The notes: generated by a model not told the origin, from the sequence alone. A stretch of 64,000 nt of DNA from Embleya scabrispora DSM 41855 (GCF_000372745.1 NZ_KB889607.1:145157-209156); one strand, 5' to 3'. Shown: positions 16,560 through 26,376, counted from the first letter of the stretch. Program-made: numbers and translations.

Positions 16560-17708
16560 TCACTTCGGCGCGATGCCGAGCTCGGCCAGGATCGCCGCCG
16601 TATGCTCGCCGGCCGCCGGGATGGGGCCCATCGCCGCCTCGCGGCCGGTCACCGTGACCGGCGGCAGCAGCGCGCGCAGCGGACCGGCGGGCGAGTCGAT
16701 CAGCCGCAATCGGTCCCGCGCGGCGTGTTGCGGGTGCTCGGCGAACTCGGCGATGGTGCGCATCCGGGCGTTGGCGATGCCGACCTCGTCCAGGCTCGCC
16801 TCGATCTCGGCGACGGTGCGGTCCGCGAAGACCGCCTCGATCAGCTCGGTGAGCCGCTCGTTGCCGGCCACCCGCAGCGAATTGGTGCGAAACCTCGGGT
16901 CCCGGACCAGGTCCGGCCGACCCAGCACCCGCTCGCACAGCGCGGCCCATTCGCGGTCGTTCTGCACGCCGACGAACACTTGGCCGCCGTCGCCGGCGCG
17001 ATACGGGCCGTACGGCGCGATCGCCGCGTGCCGGGCCCCGGTGCGCGGTGGTGGCGTCCCGCCGTAGGTCGCGAAGTAGTACGGGAAGCCCATCCACTCG
17101 CCGAGCGCATCCAGCATGGACACCTCGAACGCGCTGCCCTCGCCGGTGACTCGGCGCTCGTACAGGGCGGTCAGCATGCCGGTGAAGGCGTACATCGCGG
17201 CGGCGATGTCGGCGATCGGGATGCCCGCCTTGGCGGGCGCGTCCGGCGTGCCGGTGACCGACAACAACCCGGCCTCGCACTGCACGAGCAGGTCGTACGC
17301 CTTCTTGTCGCGATAGGGGCCGGAAGTCCCATAACCCGATATTCCACAGACGATCAGCCGCGGAAATCTGGCCCGCAAATCCGCCGCGCCGAGCCCCAGG
17401 CGATCCGCCGCGCCGGGCGCCAGATTCTGCACGAAAACGTCCGCGCGCGCGAGCAGCCGGTCCAAAATTTCCGCCGCCCGCTCGTCCTTGAGGTCGAGCG
17501 CGAGGCTTTCCTTGCCTCGATTGGCCCAGACGAAATGGCTCGACAATCCCTCGACGGTTTCGTCGTAGGCACGAGCGAAATCACCCGCGCCGGGCCGCTC
17601 GATCTTGATCACGCGCGCGCCGAGATCGGCCAGTTGCCGGGTCGCGTACGGCGCCGCGATGGCCTGTTCCAGGGAGACGACGGTGACGCCCGCGAGAGGT
17701 AGGAGCAC
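16560..17708 (-). CDS. CaiB/BaiF (family III) CoA-transferase
   Basis: The 382-residue protein matches family III CoA-transferases, which move CoA between carboxylic acids such as carnitine, formate/oxalate or bile acid derivatives. Typical sequence is seen throughout: GVTVVSLEQAIAAPYATRQLADLGARVIKIE at the start, FVWANRGKESLALDLK, and KAYDLLVQCEAGLLSVTG with the catalytic Asp. GTG 17708 gives the usual N-terminus; the ribosome binding site is weak. It is divergent from the ArsR-like regulator, with about 180 bases between starts, which may regulate it. Substrate unknown. Confidence 0.9.
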   Translation of the reverse strand: MLLPLAGVTVVSLEQAIAAPYATRQLADLGARVIKIERPGAGDFARAYDETVEGLSSHFVWANRGKESLALDLKDERAAEILDRLLARADVFVQNLAPGAADRLGLGAADLRARFPRLIVCGISGYGTSGPYRDKKAYDLLVQCEAGLLSVTGTPDAPAKAGIPIADIAAAMYAFTGMLTALYERRVTGEGSAFEVSMLDALGEWMGFPYYFATYGGTPPPRTGARHAAIAPYGPYRAGDGGQVFVGVQNDREWAALCERVLGRPDLVRDPRFRTNSLRVAGNERLTELIEAVFADRTVAEIEASLDEVGIANARMRTIAEFAEHPQHAARDRLRLIDSPAGPLRALLPPVTVTGREAAMGPIPAAGEHTAAILAELGIAPK

Positions 17709-17888
17709 GCGTCCATCTTGACAGAGCGTCAGGAGGGGGACGGGGCGTCGGGGGCGAGCCGGGTGGGTCGGCGGGCTTGCGGGCTTGCGGGTTCGAACCG
17801 AATGGGCCGCCGTACGTAGCGCGCGGTGGGCCGGGGTTCGGCCCACCCTTCGGCGCACGCCGAAGGGTGGCCGGCCGATGATGGCGGC

Positions 17889-18620
17889 ATGGACTCGATC
17901 GCACGCGCCACCGACCCGGATTCGGTCCCGCGACTCGCGGCCCTCGCCGCGCTCCTCGCCGACCAGACGCGCGCGGCGGTGTGCCTGGCCCTGCTGGATC
18001 GGCGCGCCTGGACCGGCGGTGAGCTGGCCCGGCACTGCGGGGTCGCGCCGTCCACGATCAGCGAGCACCTGACCAGGCTGGTCGAGGGCGGCCTGCTGGT
18101 CGAGGAACGGCAGGGCCGGCACCGCTACGTCCGGCTCGCCGACGCGGGAGTGGCCCGGATGGTCGAGGACCTGGCCGCCTACGCGACACCCGTAACCCCT
18201 CGGCCGGCGAACTCGCTGCGCGCGCACTCGGCCGGTGCGGCCCTGGCCCGGGGTCGCACCTGCTACGACCACCTGGCCGGCCGGCTCGGCGTGGCCATCA
18301 CCGACGCGCTCACCGCCCGCGGCCTGCTCCGCCAGGACACCGGCTTCGCGCTCACCGACACCGGCATCGACTGGCTCACCGACCTGGGCGCCGACCTGAG
18401 CACCTCGCGCAAACGCCCGTTGGCCCGCCCGTGCCTGGACTGGACCGAACGTCGCCACCACCTGGCGGGCACCGCCGGCGCCGAACTGTGCCGCCTGTTC
18501 CGAGCCCGCGACTGGACGGAGCGCGTCGGCACGGGCCGCGCGGTCCGGGCCACCGACGTGGGGCGCGCCGAGCTGGGACGGTTGTTGGGGATGCGGGAGG
18601 CGGAGTTCGAGGTGGCGTGA
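17889..18620 (+). CDS. ArsR-type winged-helix regulator with C-terminal extension
   Basis: The first 95 residues form an ArsR-like winged helix (LAALLADQTRAAVCLALLD, GELARHCGVAPSTISEHLTRLVEGGLLVEE, RHRYVRLAD). There is no obvious metal-binding Cys motif in the helix. The remaining 150 residues, including GRTCYDHLAGRLGVAITDAL and CLDWTERRHHLAGTAGAELC, resemble the C-terminal part of longer ArsR-like actinobacterial repressors. At 243 residues it is about twice the length of a minimal ArsR protein. It is divergent from the CoA-transferase and may regulate it; the ligand is unknown. Confidence 0.85.
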   Translation: MDSIARATDPDSVPRLAALAALLADQTRAAVCLALLDRRAWTGGELARHCGVAPSTISEHLTRLVEGGLLVEERQGRHRYVRLADAGVARMVEDLAAYATPVTPRPANSLRAHSAGAALARGRTCYDHLAGRLGVAITDALTARGLLRQDTGFALTDTGIDWLTDLGADLSTSRKRPLARPCLDWTERRHHLAGTAGAELCRLFRARDWTERVGTGRAVRATDVGRAELGRLLGMREAEFEVA

Positions 18621-18944
18621 TGCGGGACCCCGCCGGACGGTCCGGTCAGGTCAGGTGCCGGTCGGCGCTCCGGCACGGCTCGGGCCGGGACACCGTTGAG
18701 GGGGCGGCATCCGCCGCGGGGTCGGCGGTCGGCGGCACGAGCCCACGCGCTGACGGCACGGCGGCACCGCGGCGCGAAGGTACGACTGCACGGGGACGCG
18801 GAGCCGCGGCACGGCGGCTCGGCACGGCGGCTCGGCACGGCGGCGGGAGCTGCGGCACGACGGCGCGGCAGGACGGCGCGGCGACACCGCGGCACGGCTC
18901 AGCCTGCGATATGGGCGGCGGGGGTGCCTCGGGTGGCTCGTCGC
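18621..18944. other. Gene-free, repetitive GC-rich stretch
   Basis: About 324 bases between the ends of the ArsR-like gene (+) and the first beta-repeat protein (-) contain no credible gene. The sequence is dominated by short CGGCACGG-type iterations. Open frames exist on both strands only because stop codons are rare at this GC content. Confidence 0.6.
18807..18843. repeat. Tandem repeat, 13-bp unit, about three copies
   Basis: CGGCACGGCGGCT occurs at 18807-18819 and 18820-18832, with a third copy at 18833-18843 matching the first 11 bases. Related CGGCACGAC and CGGCACGGC elements continue on both sides, suggesting slippage expansion in a non-coding gap. Confidence 0.75.
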
Positions 18945-20168
18945 TCAGCCGGTGCGGCGGCATCCGCCGGACCGGGATCCGAATCCCAGCCGACGAAGCA
19001 GGCGACGGGCCCGCGAATCCTTCCTGCCGGCCGGCTCCGGTGCATGCTGCGGGTCGCCGTGTGTCTCCGCGGCGGCCTCGGCTTCGGGCGTCCACACCGG
19101 CCGCAGCCACTCCTCGGCCGTCGGCACCCGATCCGCGACGAGTTCCTCCGGGCCCAGCGGTCGGCGCATCGGCAGGAGCCGAAACCCGGCCGCATCGGCC
19201 GCGTCGAAGTCGCCCACGCCCAGACCGGTGCCCGAACGCGCACCGCCGGCCGAGGTCGTCCGCACCTCCCACTCGCTGCCCCGCCCGACGATCCGGACCG
19301 GCACCCCGCGTGCCCAAAGTTCGACGCCGAGCCGAAACCGCAGGCACTGCCGATCCGGCCCGATCCGATGGCGGTACGCCCGTCGGCTGCCGTACTCGCC
19401 GCACTCCACGGTGAATTCGGCCCCGGATACCCAGACCACCTCGAGCACCGAGAGCTCGGAAGCCCGCGTGATCGGCACGATCGCCGCGAGGTCGCCCACG
19501 CCGTGCAGCACGAACGTCCCTGCGGGCAGATCGGGCCGAATCGGCGGCGTCGGCTCGACATCGATCGACCACGCCCCGCGCGCGGCGACAACCACCATCC
19601 GGGGTCCCGCCACCTGGAACTCCCCCGACTGCCAAGGACGTTCCGAACACAGCTCGATCCGTTGCCACACGCCGGCAACTGCCCCCACCGACGGCGACGC
19701 CAACCGCACGTCGACCGGCCCGTCCGATCGCGCGCCGGTGAGCCGGCCCACCCCGAGCGGCCCGGTGTACCAGAGCACCTCGCTGCCGAATCCCTCGACC
19801 GAGCGCTCGAACTCCCGCGCCGCGTCCGGGTGCTTGAGCTGCAACGACCACGCGCCGGCACACCGCACACGCACGGCCGTCACCGCCCGCAACCTCTCGT
19901 CCAATGTCAGGATGCTCGCATCGGAGCCCTCGGGAGGCCCGGCGTAGACACACCGCCCGACCGGTCCACCCGGCCGGTCGATCCGCCACAGGCGCAGGTG
20001 TTCACCCGGTGCACTCTCGATCTGCATCAGGGCGACCCGACCCGGCACCGGAACATCGAAGACCACGTCGGCGTCGCCAATGCCCCGATGGGTGAAGGGC
20101 GTGTCGTCCTGCCCGTGCCCCGGGATCGGCCCGGGGACCGCACTGTTGCCCCGACCAGGTTCGTACAT
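18945..20168 (-). CDS. Beta-repeat protein of unknown function (paralogue 1)
   Basis: The 407-residue protein has no signal peptide or membrane helix and is rich in beta-strand-like sequence. It shares a repeated module with the next gene: an HRGIGDADV segment, a stretch ending in GAWSLQL, and then FERSVEGFGSEVLWYTGP. A second, degenerate copy runs from about residue 165 (RGAWSIDV). The last 60 residues are Pro/Glu/Arg-rich and charged. I recognise no named family; similar G-x-W and G-x-G-x-x-V-x-x-Y-x-G patterns occur in uncharacterised actinobacterial proteins. Start ATG 20168 (MYEPGRGN) mirrors the paralogue's start. Probably cytoplasmic; role unknown. Confidence 0.7.
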   Translation of the reverse strand: MYEPGRGNSAVPGPIPGHGQDDTPFTHRGIGDADVVFDVPVPGRVALMQIESAPGEHLRLWRIDRPGGPVGRCVYAGPPEGSDASILTLDERLRAVTAVRVRCAGAWSLQLKHPDAAREFERSVEGFGSEVLWYTGPLGVGRLTGARSDGPVDVRLASPSVGAVAGVWQRIELCSERPWQSGEFQVAGPRMVVVAARGAWSIDVEPTPPIRPDLPAGTFVLHGVGDLAAIVPITRASELSVLEVVWVSGAEFTVECGEYGSRRAYRHRIGPDRQCLRFRLGVELWARGVPVRIVGRGSEWEVRTTSAGGARSGTGLGVGDFDAADAAGFRLLPMRRPLGPEELVADRVPTAEEWLRPVWTPEAEAAAETHGDPQHAPEPAGRKDSRARRLLRRLGFGSRSGGCRRTG

Positions 20169-20288
20169 CGTCCGACGATCCCACGTGGGCGCGAGTCGGG
20201 TAAGCCGGAGCTCCCTCCTTCCCCGAACCGACCGCCGCGAGCCGGGGCCGGGCTCCGTCCGACGCTCGGGCCCGGTCACACGCTGCGA

Positions 20289-21803
20289 TCAATCCTCCGG
20301 GTACGCGTCGATCCGCCAGGACTGCCCCTCGTCTGCGCTGACGGTCAAGTAGCCGGCGGTCACCGGGAAACGGACTCGCCGGGAGAGCATCCGACGTCCG
20401 CCATGGGCAAGTGCCCGGTAATACCTGCTTCGCGCCAGTTCGAATGCCGGAACACCGACGAACACCCGGCCCAGCCGCACCGCTCCCGCACGAATATCGA
20501 GCGTGGCATCAGGCCCTGTGTAGCGAACGAGTTCCGGGCCGCGTCCGGAGATCGAGCGATCGAAGTCACGAATGTCGTCGACGGGAAGCGCCGAGATCTC
20601 CCAGGCGCCCTGTCCCGACACACTGATCATGTCGGGTTCGGGGCCGACTCCGATGACCGATTGCACGTCCTTCGGATCGACAATGAGGCGGATGAACGTC
20701 CACTCCCCCTGTGGATTTCGTGCCCATCGGCGGATTGTCGGCGGCTCCACCGGATCGTGCAGAACCAGGCGCGCCGGCGGCCCGTCGTAGCGCAGCACGT
20801 CGCTCCCGAAGCCCTTGATGCGCCGATCCAACGGCCGCGCGCCCGCCAACTCGGTGACCCGTAGCTCCCATTCACCGCCCGGCGCGTCCAGTTCGATCTC
20901 GATCGGAGCGTCGCGCTTCGGCTTCGGGAACAGCAGGTAGCGCTGCGTCGGGTTTCCCGGTCCCACCCTGTATGTATGGAACACGCCTTCCTGGAGGGGC
21001 CACTCCGGCACATCCACACCCACGTTCGCGAACGCGACCACCTCGAGGATGGCCGGGGCATCCGGGTCGGGCAGAGTGACCGCGAGGGTGCGCGAGCCCA
21101 TCCCGCGATGGGCCGAGGGCTCGGCGGGCGGGCGAACCTCGTCGTCCAAGGGAGCCGCAGGCATCGACAACTCCCAGGTATCCGCGGTCTGGACGACCAC
21201 GAGTCGTGGGCCGTCCAGGGTGATGCAATATTGCCCCTCGCCCACGTACACGACCTCGGCCGGCCGTTCCGCCGGCTCGGCTGACGCGTCCTCGGGATCC
21301 ACGGCCGACGCTTCCGCTGCCCCGGATTCGGGCAGCACCCGGATCTGCACGTTGCCGGATCGGGGGACGCCACTGGTCAGCGTGGCCACGCACGGCGGGC
21401 CGTCGTAGCGCACGACCTCCGGGCCGTGACCCGCGAGCGTCTCCGTAAGCTCGCGCGCCGCACTCGGCTCCTTCAGTTGAAGCGTCCACGCACCGTCACT
21501 GGTGACCCTGAGCATGGGCAGCGCGCCCGGGCCGGTGTCGTAGACCAACAGGCTGCCTTCTTCGCCCTGTTGGGGCGCCGTGTACATCCACTCGCCGAAC
21601 GGCCAGCCGGCCTCTCGTACGGACCACAGCTGAAGACTGGTCCCCGCCTCCTTGACCACCTGGAGCAGCGCCGGGCTCCCCGGCACCGGAAACGTCAGTC
21701 CGACCTCGGCGTTCCCGTGGCCGTGGCACGTGTGCGGCGTTTCGTCGTGATCGAAATCCTGCACCACATCCTCGCAACGGTTCGGAAGAACAAAATCGTT
21801 CAT
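20289..21803 (-). CDS. Beta-repeat protein of unknown function (paralogue 2)
   Basis: The 504-residue protein is an expanded relative of the gene downstream of it. The module is clear at least three times: GAWTLQLKEPSAAREL with GHGPEVVRYDGP, GEWELRVTELAGARPL with GFGSDVLRYDGP, and GAWEISALPVDDIRDF with GRGPELVRYTGP; a further copy (TWELSMPAAP) is decayed. An HxHGNAEVGLTFPVPG segment opens the protein, like the HRGIGDADVVFDVPVPG of the paralogue. No export signal. ATG 21803 gives a start matching the paralogue. The 120-base gap to the next gene suggests one transcript or two close promoters. Function unknown. Confidence 0.72.
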   Translation of the reverse strand: MNDFVLPNRCEDVVQDFDHDETPHTCHGHGNAEVGLTFPVPGSPALLQVVKEAGTSLQLWSVREAGWPFGEWMYTAPQQGEEGSLLVYDTGPGALPMLRVTSDGAWTLQLKEPSAARELTETLAGHGPEVVRYDGPPCVATLTSGVPRSGNVQIRVLPESGAAEASAVDPEDASAEPAERPAEVVYVGEGQYCITLDGPRLVVVQTADTWELSMPAAPLDDEVRPPAEPSAHRGMGSRTLAVTLPDPDAPAILEVVAFANVGVDVPEWPLQEGVFHTYRVGPGNPTQRYLLFPKPKRDAPIEIELDAPGGEWELRVTELAGARPLDRRIKGFGSDVLRYDGPPARLVLHDPVEPPTIRRWARNPQGEWTFIRLIVDPKDVQSVIGVGPEPDMISVSGQGAWEISALPVDDIRDFDRSISGRGPELVRYTGPDATLDIRAGAVRLGRVFVGVPAFELARSRYYRALAHGGRRMLSRRVRFPVTAGYLTVSADEGQSWRIDAYPED

Positions 21804-21966
21804 CCCGCGACTGTTCCACAGCCGGCCCAACGCCGAACAGCCGGTTCACAGACTCTGCGTCGGCAATCCGAGTGCGGCACGACGATCGGCCCGGAACGAT
21901 CCGGTCGAGATCGAGGTGACTGCGGCCGGCTGACGAGCAGTCGGGGCACCTCCCCGTCGACGGCGT

Positions 21967-22968
21967 TCAGCCCCCGGCGCGGGAGGCACCCGATGAGGCA
22001 CCCGATGCGCCGCCGGAGTCGGCCGGGATCCGGGTGAACGCCGCGCGGTAGCCGCTCGGGGTCAGACCGGTGCTGCGCGCGAGGTGTTTGCGCAGCGAGT
22101 CGGTGGTGCCGATGCCGCTGTGGTGGGCGACCAGTTCCATCGACAGGTCGGTGGTCTCCAGCAACTCCCGTGCCCGGTCCACCCGTTGGTGAAGCAGCCA
22201 CTGCAACGGGCTGAGGCTCGTCTCGGCGTGGAAGCGTCGGGTCAGGGTGCGCACGCTGGTGTTCGCGTGCGCGGCGAGGTCGGCCAGGGTGAGTGGTTCG
22301 TCGAGGCGGGCCAGCGCCCAGGCACGGGTGTCGGCGAGCGATACGCCGCTTTCCGGGGGGAGCGGCGACTCGATGAACTGGGCCTGGCCGCCCGGGCGTA
22401 CCGGTGCCGCGACGACCAGGCGCGCGACGATGTTGGCGGTGGCGGCGCCGTAGTCGGTGCGGATCAGGTGCAGGCACAGGTCGATCCCGGCGGACAGGCC
22501 GGCGGAGGTCAGAATCGGCCCGTCCTCGACGTACAGTACGTCCGGCCGCAGGTCCACGGCCGGGAAACGGCGGCGGAACTCCTCGGTCATCGTCCAGTAC
22601 GTGGTGGCCGCCCGCCCGTCCAGCAGACCCGCCTGCGCCAACACGAACGCCCCCGTGCAGATCGACGCCACCCGCTTTCCCGCCGCCGCGGCGGTACGCA
22701 GCGCGGCCAGGATGCGCGGGTCCGCGTCCGCTCGCGCGCCGGTACCGGTGACGATCACCGTGTCGGCGTCGTCCATCGCGTCCAGGCCGTGCGGCACCAC
22801 GATGTCCAGGCTGCCGGTGCCGACCACGGCGCCGGGCTCGGCGGTACACACCCGGACCCGGTAGCCGGCCACGCCGTCGACCACGTCGACCGCGCCGAGC
22901 ACCAGTTCCGGGATGGACAGGTCGAAGGTGGTCACCGGTGGCACGGCCACGACGGCTACTCGATGCAT
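21967..22968 (-). CDS. GlxA-family regulator: DJ-1/PfpI domain plus AraC DNA-binding domain
   Basis: The 333-residue protein has an N-terminal DJ-1/PfpI-like domain (residues 1-190, with the nucleophile-elbow-like SICTGAFVLAQAGLLDGR) and a C-terminal AraC/XylS domain with two helix-turn-helix motifs (LTLADLAAHANTSVRTLTRRF and MELVAHHSGIGTTDSLRKHL). Such proteins act as transcriptional regulators, usually of nearby catabolic genes; the DJ-1 part is thought to bind a ligand rather than act as a protease. The C-terminus ends in a Gly/Ala/Ser-rich tail. It is divergent from the epimerase gene, which is its most likely target. Confidence 0.9.
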   Translation of the reverse strand: MHRVAVVAVPPVTTFDLSIPELVLGAVDVVDGVAGYRVRVCTAEPGAVVGTGSLDIVVPHGLDAMDDADTVIVTGTGARADADPRILAALRTAAAAGKRVASICTGAFVLAQAGLLDGRAATTYWTMTEEFRRRFPAVDLRPDVLYVEDGPILTSAGLSAGIDLCLHLIRTDYGAATANIVARLVVAAPVRPGGQAQFIESPLPPESGVSLADTRAWALARLDEPLTLADLAAHANTSVRTLTRRFHAETSLSPLQWLLHQRVDRARELLETTDLSMELVAHHSGIGTTDSLRKHLARSTGLTPSGYRAAFTRIPADSGGASGASSGASRAGG

Positions 22969-23084
22969 GGCCCGAACCTCCGGATGTTTGGCATTCCGGC
23001 CACTACCGTACGACCAGGCGCGGGCGAGAGGGTGATCACGTCCCTTCGGACACCCCTTCCTCCCCTCTCCCACCCGGAGCGAAC

Positions 23085-24020
23085 ATGTCCTCGTCCTCCG
23101 TCTTCCACGTCGTGGTCGGTGCCGGCGCCACCGGTTCGGCCACCGCGCTGCTGCTCGCCGAGTCCGGCGAGCGGGTCCGGATCGTCACCCGCCGCGGCAC
23201 CGGCCCCGAGCATCCGCTGATCGAACGCGTCGCCGCCGACGCGACCGATGCCGCCCGCCTGGTCGAACTCACGTGCGGCGCACGGACATTGTTCAACTGC
23301 GCGATGCCGGCCTACGACCGCTGGCCCACCGATTGGCCGCCACTGGCCGCGGCGCTGCTCACGGCGGCGGAGCGCTCGGGGGCGCACTACGTGATGCTCG
23401 GCAACGTGTACGGCTACGGCCCGGTCGACGGGCCGATGACCGAGGACCTGCCGATGGCGCCGAGCACCGTCAAGGGCCGCGTACGCGCGGCGATGTGGAC
23501 GGACGCGCTCGCCGCGCACGTCGCGGGCCGGGTCCGGGTCACCGAGGTGCGCGCGAGCGACTTCGTGGGGGCCGGTGCGGCCTCGCTGTACAACTTCCTG
23601 GTCGTCCCGCACGTACTCGCCGGCACCCCCGCCGCACTGCCCGGCGACCCGGACGCACCGCGGAGTTGGTCCTACATCGGCGACGTGGCCCGCACCCTGG
23701 TCGCGGCGGCGCGCTCCACCGAGTCCTGGGGCCGGGCGTGGCACGTACCGTCGTCGACCCGGTCCGCCCGCGCCGTCACCGCCCGCCTCGCCGAACTCAC
23801 CGGCTCGCCCGTCCCCCGGCTGACCCGGATGACGGCCGAGGAGGTGCGCGCGATCGGCAAGGAGAACCCGATCATCGCCGAGGTCGAGGAGATGCTCTAC
23901 CTCACCGAGAACGACTCCATCCTCGACGCGACACTGACGACGAAGATCCTGGACGTGACGGCAGCGCCCCTCGACACGGTGTTGCCGGAACTGGCCGCGA
24001 CACGGCCCGAGGCCGCCTGA
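23085..24020 (+). CDS. NAD(P)-dependent epimerase/dehydratase-like (extended SDR)
   Basis: The 311-residue protein is an extended short-chain dehydrogenase/reductase. The N-terminal Rossmann motif is VVGAGATGSATALLLAESGE, slightly different from the usual GxTGxxG. NVYGYG stands where the Tyr of the YxxxK active site is expected, but the lysine is not in the canonical position. RSWSYIGDVARTLV is the typical substrate-domain segment. Such proteins act on nucleotide sugars or related metabolites. It is divergent from the GlxA-type regulator across 116 bases and is probably controlled by it. Confidence 0.82.
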   Translation: MSSSSVFHVVVGAGATGSATALLLAESGERVRIVTRRGTGPEHPLIERVAADATDAARLVELTCGARTLFNCAMPAYDRWPTDWPPLAAALLTAAERSGAHYVMLGNVYGYGPVDGPMTEDLPMAPSTVKGRVRAAMWTDALAAHVAGRVRVTEVRASDFVGAGAASLYNFLVVPHVLAGTPAALPGDPDAPRSWSYIGDVARTLVAAARSTESWGRAWHVPSSTRSARAVTARLAELTGSPVPRLTRMTAEEVRAIGKENPIIAEVEEMLYLTENDSILDATLTTKILDVTAAPLDTVLPELAATRPEAA

Positions 24021-24246
24021 GCAGGTGTGGGGAGCGCCGGCAACGGGTCGGCCGAGGAGCCGGCAACCGCCACGCGAGGGTTTCGACACCCGTGCCGGAA
24101 CTCCATGGCGATGTGTCGGCGGGCCGCGCTAGCATCCGGCCGGTTGTACTTGATCGCGCAACCGGCGGGTGGGGGAACCGATCGTATGCGCGCACTTTCG
24201 CGGAACGGAGACCCTCTGTCGGGGGCGCCCTTTTCGGAAGACATGG

Positions 24247-26349
24247 ATGACTCCCATACGTAGGAAGTTCCTGTCCGCCCTGTCCGCCGGAGCCATCACC
24301 GCCACCGGTCTGGTGATGCTCGGTGCCGCCCCGGCCGGCGCCACGTCGGCCGGGGACAACGGGGTGATCGTCTACACCCGCTTCAACGACGCCCCTTACG
24401 AACAGACGGACCAGTACCGCGTCGGCGTCGTGGACCCCGTCACCGGACAGTCGCGGTTGTTGCCGCTGCCGAACGGGATGGGCTCCGCCAAGGACGCGGT
24501 GTTCTCGCCCGACGGCTCCCGAGTCGCCTACTGGGCCATTCGACACGGTCAGGCCGAATACGGCTGGAAGCTGTTCACGGCCCGGGCGGACGGCTCGGAC
24601 ATCCGGGCCGTGGACACCGGCCCGAACGCGACCAACGAAACCGCGGGCCCGATCGTGTGGTGGCCCGGGGGCAACTGGCTGCTGTTCACCCACGGTACCG
24701 GTCCGCAGACCAACTACGACGTCTTCACCGTGTCCGCGGACGGCGGCCGAGCGGAGCCGTACATTCGGCTCGCCGCCACGGAGCCGACCGGCACTCCCGG
24801 CATCACCTCGATGTCCATCGCCGGGGACGGATCGGTCGTGGTCGCCACGAAATCGTCCGGCGTGGGCAACGCCCAGCGTCTATGGCTGTTCACGACGGAC
24901 GGCACACTGCGCAAGCTTCGGGACGACGCGAGGGACGCCGAGTTCGACGCATCGGGCCAGGTCGTCATCTACCGTGCGCCGACGGCGGCGGGCCGGCCCG
25001 AGTCGGAGTGGCGACCCGCCGCGATGAGACTCGACGGCACTGCCGCGGACCTGTCCGGGATCGACCCGGGCACGAACTACGGACACCTGTCGCCCTCGCC
25101 CGACGGCGTCGACCTGGCGTACACCAAGCGGCTGCCCGATCTCGGCTGCGACGTCCTCGCGGTGCGGCGGTCCGCCGCCCCGGAGCAGGTGCTCGCCGGC
25201 GGCGCGGGCAACTGCATCCGAAGCGCGTCCTGGCAGTCGGTGCGCAAGAACTACGTGAACCGTTTGGGCGGCGCGAGTTCGGTGGAGACCGCGACCGCCG
25301 CCTCGCAGGCGCTGTGGGCCGACAACGGCGTCGCCAAGCCGGGCTATCGGCAGGCCAAGTCCGCGGTGATCACGCGCAACGACCACTTCGGCGACGGTCT
25401 GGTCGGCGTGCCGTTGGCGGCGGCCAAGGGTGGGCCGCTGCTGCTGTCCGAGCCCGACCGGTTGCCGGCCGCCACGGCGGCGGAGATCGCCCGCATCCTT
25501 CCGCGCGGATCGACCGTCTACATGTTGGGCGGCCCGCTCGCGATCGACACCGCCGTCGAGCAGAAGGTGCGGGATCTGGGTTACACCGTGAAGCGATTGG
25601 CCGGGAACTCCCAGTACGAGACCGCCATCGCGATCGCGAACGAGACCAACCCGAACCCGAAGAACGTGTTGTTCGCGACCGGTCGCGAATACTACGACGC
25701 GCTCTCCGCGGGTCCCGCGGCGGCCAACCTGGACGCCGTGGTACTGCTCACCGACGGCGGGAGCCTTCCCGCGTCGGTGCGGACCTACCTCGCGCAACAT
25801 CCCTCCGCCGACGTCTGGGGTGTCGGCACACCGGCCGCGACCGCTTTGTACGAGGACGGCGACCGCGACTTCTACCGGGTCGAGGGCTACGACGCGGTGG
25901 AGACCGCGTCCATCGCGGCGAGGACCTTCTTCTACCCGACCCGCGTCGTCGGCGTGGCCACCATGGCCTCGTTCCACGACGCGATGTCCGGTGGCGCGCT
26001 GCTGGCCGCGGTCCACGGACCGATCCTGCTGAGCGACCCGACCCGGCTGAGCGACCCGACGGAGGACTACCTGACGCGGAACAGCCCGGCGGTCGGGCTC
26101 GTCGCGATCCTCGGCGGCGAGGTGGCCCTGTCGGCCGACGTCGCCGAGAGTGCCGGAAACGCGATCGGGCTGCCCGGCACGATCGAGTACTCGAACGGCG
26201 ACACCGCTGCCGCGAGCGACAGCCTGAGCCGTGCCGCCCGGTCCGCACCCGCCGCCGCGTCCTTCGGCACGACGGCCGAGCGCACCCCCGGCGGGAACGT
26301 GCCGAACCAGCCGGCCGAGACGCGGACCAAGGCGACCCGCAAGGGCTGA
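24247..26349 (+). CDS. Secreted propeller / cell-wall-binding repeat 2 (CWB2) protein
   Basis: The 700-residue protein begins with a signal peptide (IRRKFLSALSAGAITATGLV, cleavage near ATSA, residue 33). Residues 35-330 contain WD40/TolB-like propeller blades (FSPDGSRVAYWA, SPSPDGVDLAYTK). From about residue 335 come three CWB2 repeats, starting VNRLGGASSVETATAASQ, VKRLAGNSQYETAIAIAN and FYRVEGYDAVETASIAAR, the modules that hold proteins non-covalently on Gram-positive walls. The C-terminus is Ala/Ser/Arg-rich. ATG 24247 is chosen because it begins the signal peptide. It is probably a cell-surface protein; what it binds is unknown. A perfect terminator follows. Confidence 0.87.
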   Translation: MTPIRRKFLSALSAGAITATGLVMLGAAPAGATSAGDNGVIVYTRFNDAPYEQTDQYRVGVVDPVTGQSRLLPLPNGMGSAKDAVFSPDGSRVAYWAIRHGQAEYGWKLFTARADGSDIRAVDTGPNATNETAGPIVWWPGGNWLLFTHGTGPQTNYDVFTVSADGGRAEPYIRLAATEPTGTPGITSMSIAGDGSVVVATKSSGVGNAQRLWLFTTDGTLRKLRDDARDAEFDASGQVVIYRAPTAAGRPESEWRPAAMRLDGTAADLSGIDPGTNYGHLSPSPDGVDLAYTKRLPDLGCDVLAVRRSAAPEQVLAGGAGNCIRSASWQSVRKNYVNRLGGASSVETATAASQALWADNGVAKPGYRQAKSAVITRNDHFGDGLVGVPLAAAKGGPLLLSEPDRLPAATAAEIARILPRGSTVYMLGGPLAIDTAVEQKVRDLGYTVKRLAGNSQYETAIAIANETNPNPKNVLFATGREYYDALSAGPAAANLDAVVLLTDGGSLPASVRTYLAQHPSADVWGVGTPAATALYEDGDRDFYRVEGYDAVETASIAARTFFYPTRVVGVATMASFHDAMSGGALLAAVHGPILLSDPTRLSDPTEDYLTRNSPAVGLVAILGGEVALSADVAESAGNAIGLPGTIEYSNGDTAAASDSLSRAARSAPAAASFGTTAERTPGGNVPNQPAETRTKATRKG

Positions 26350-26376
26350 CGTCTTTCCACACCGTTTTTGCCACCA

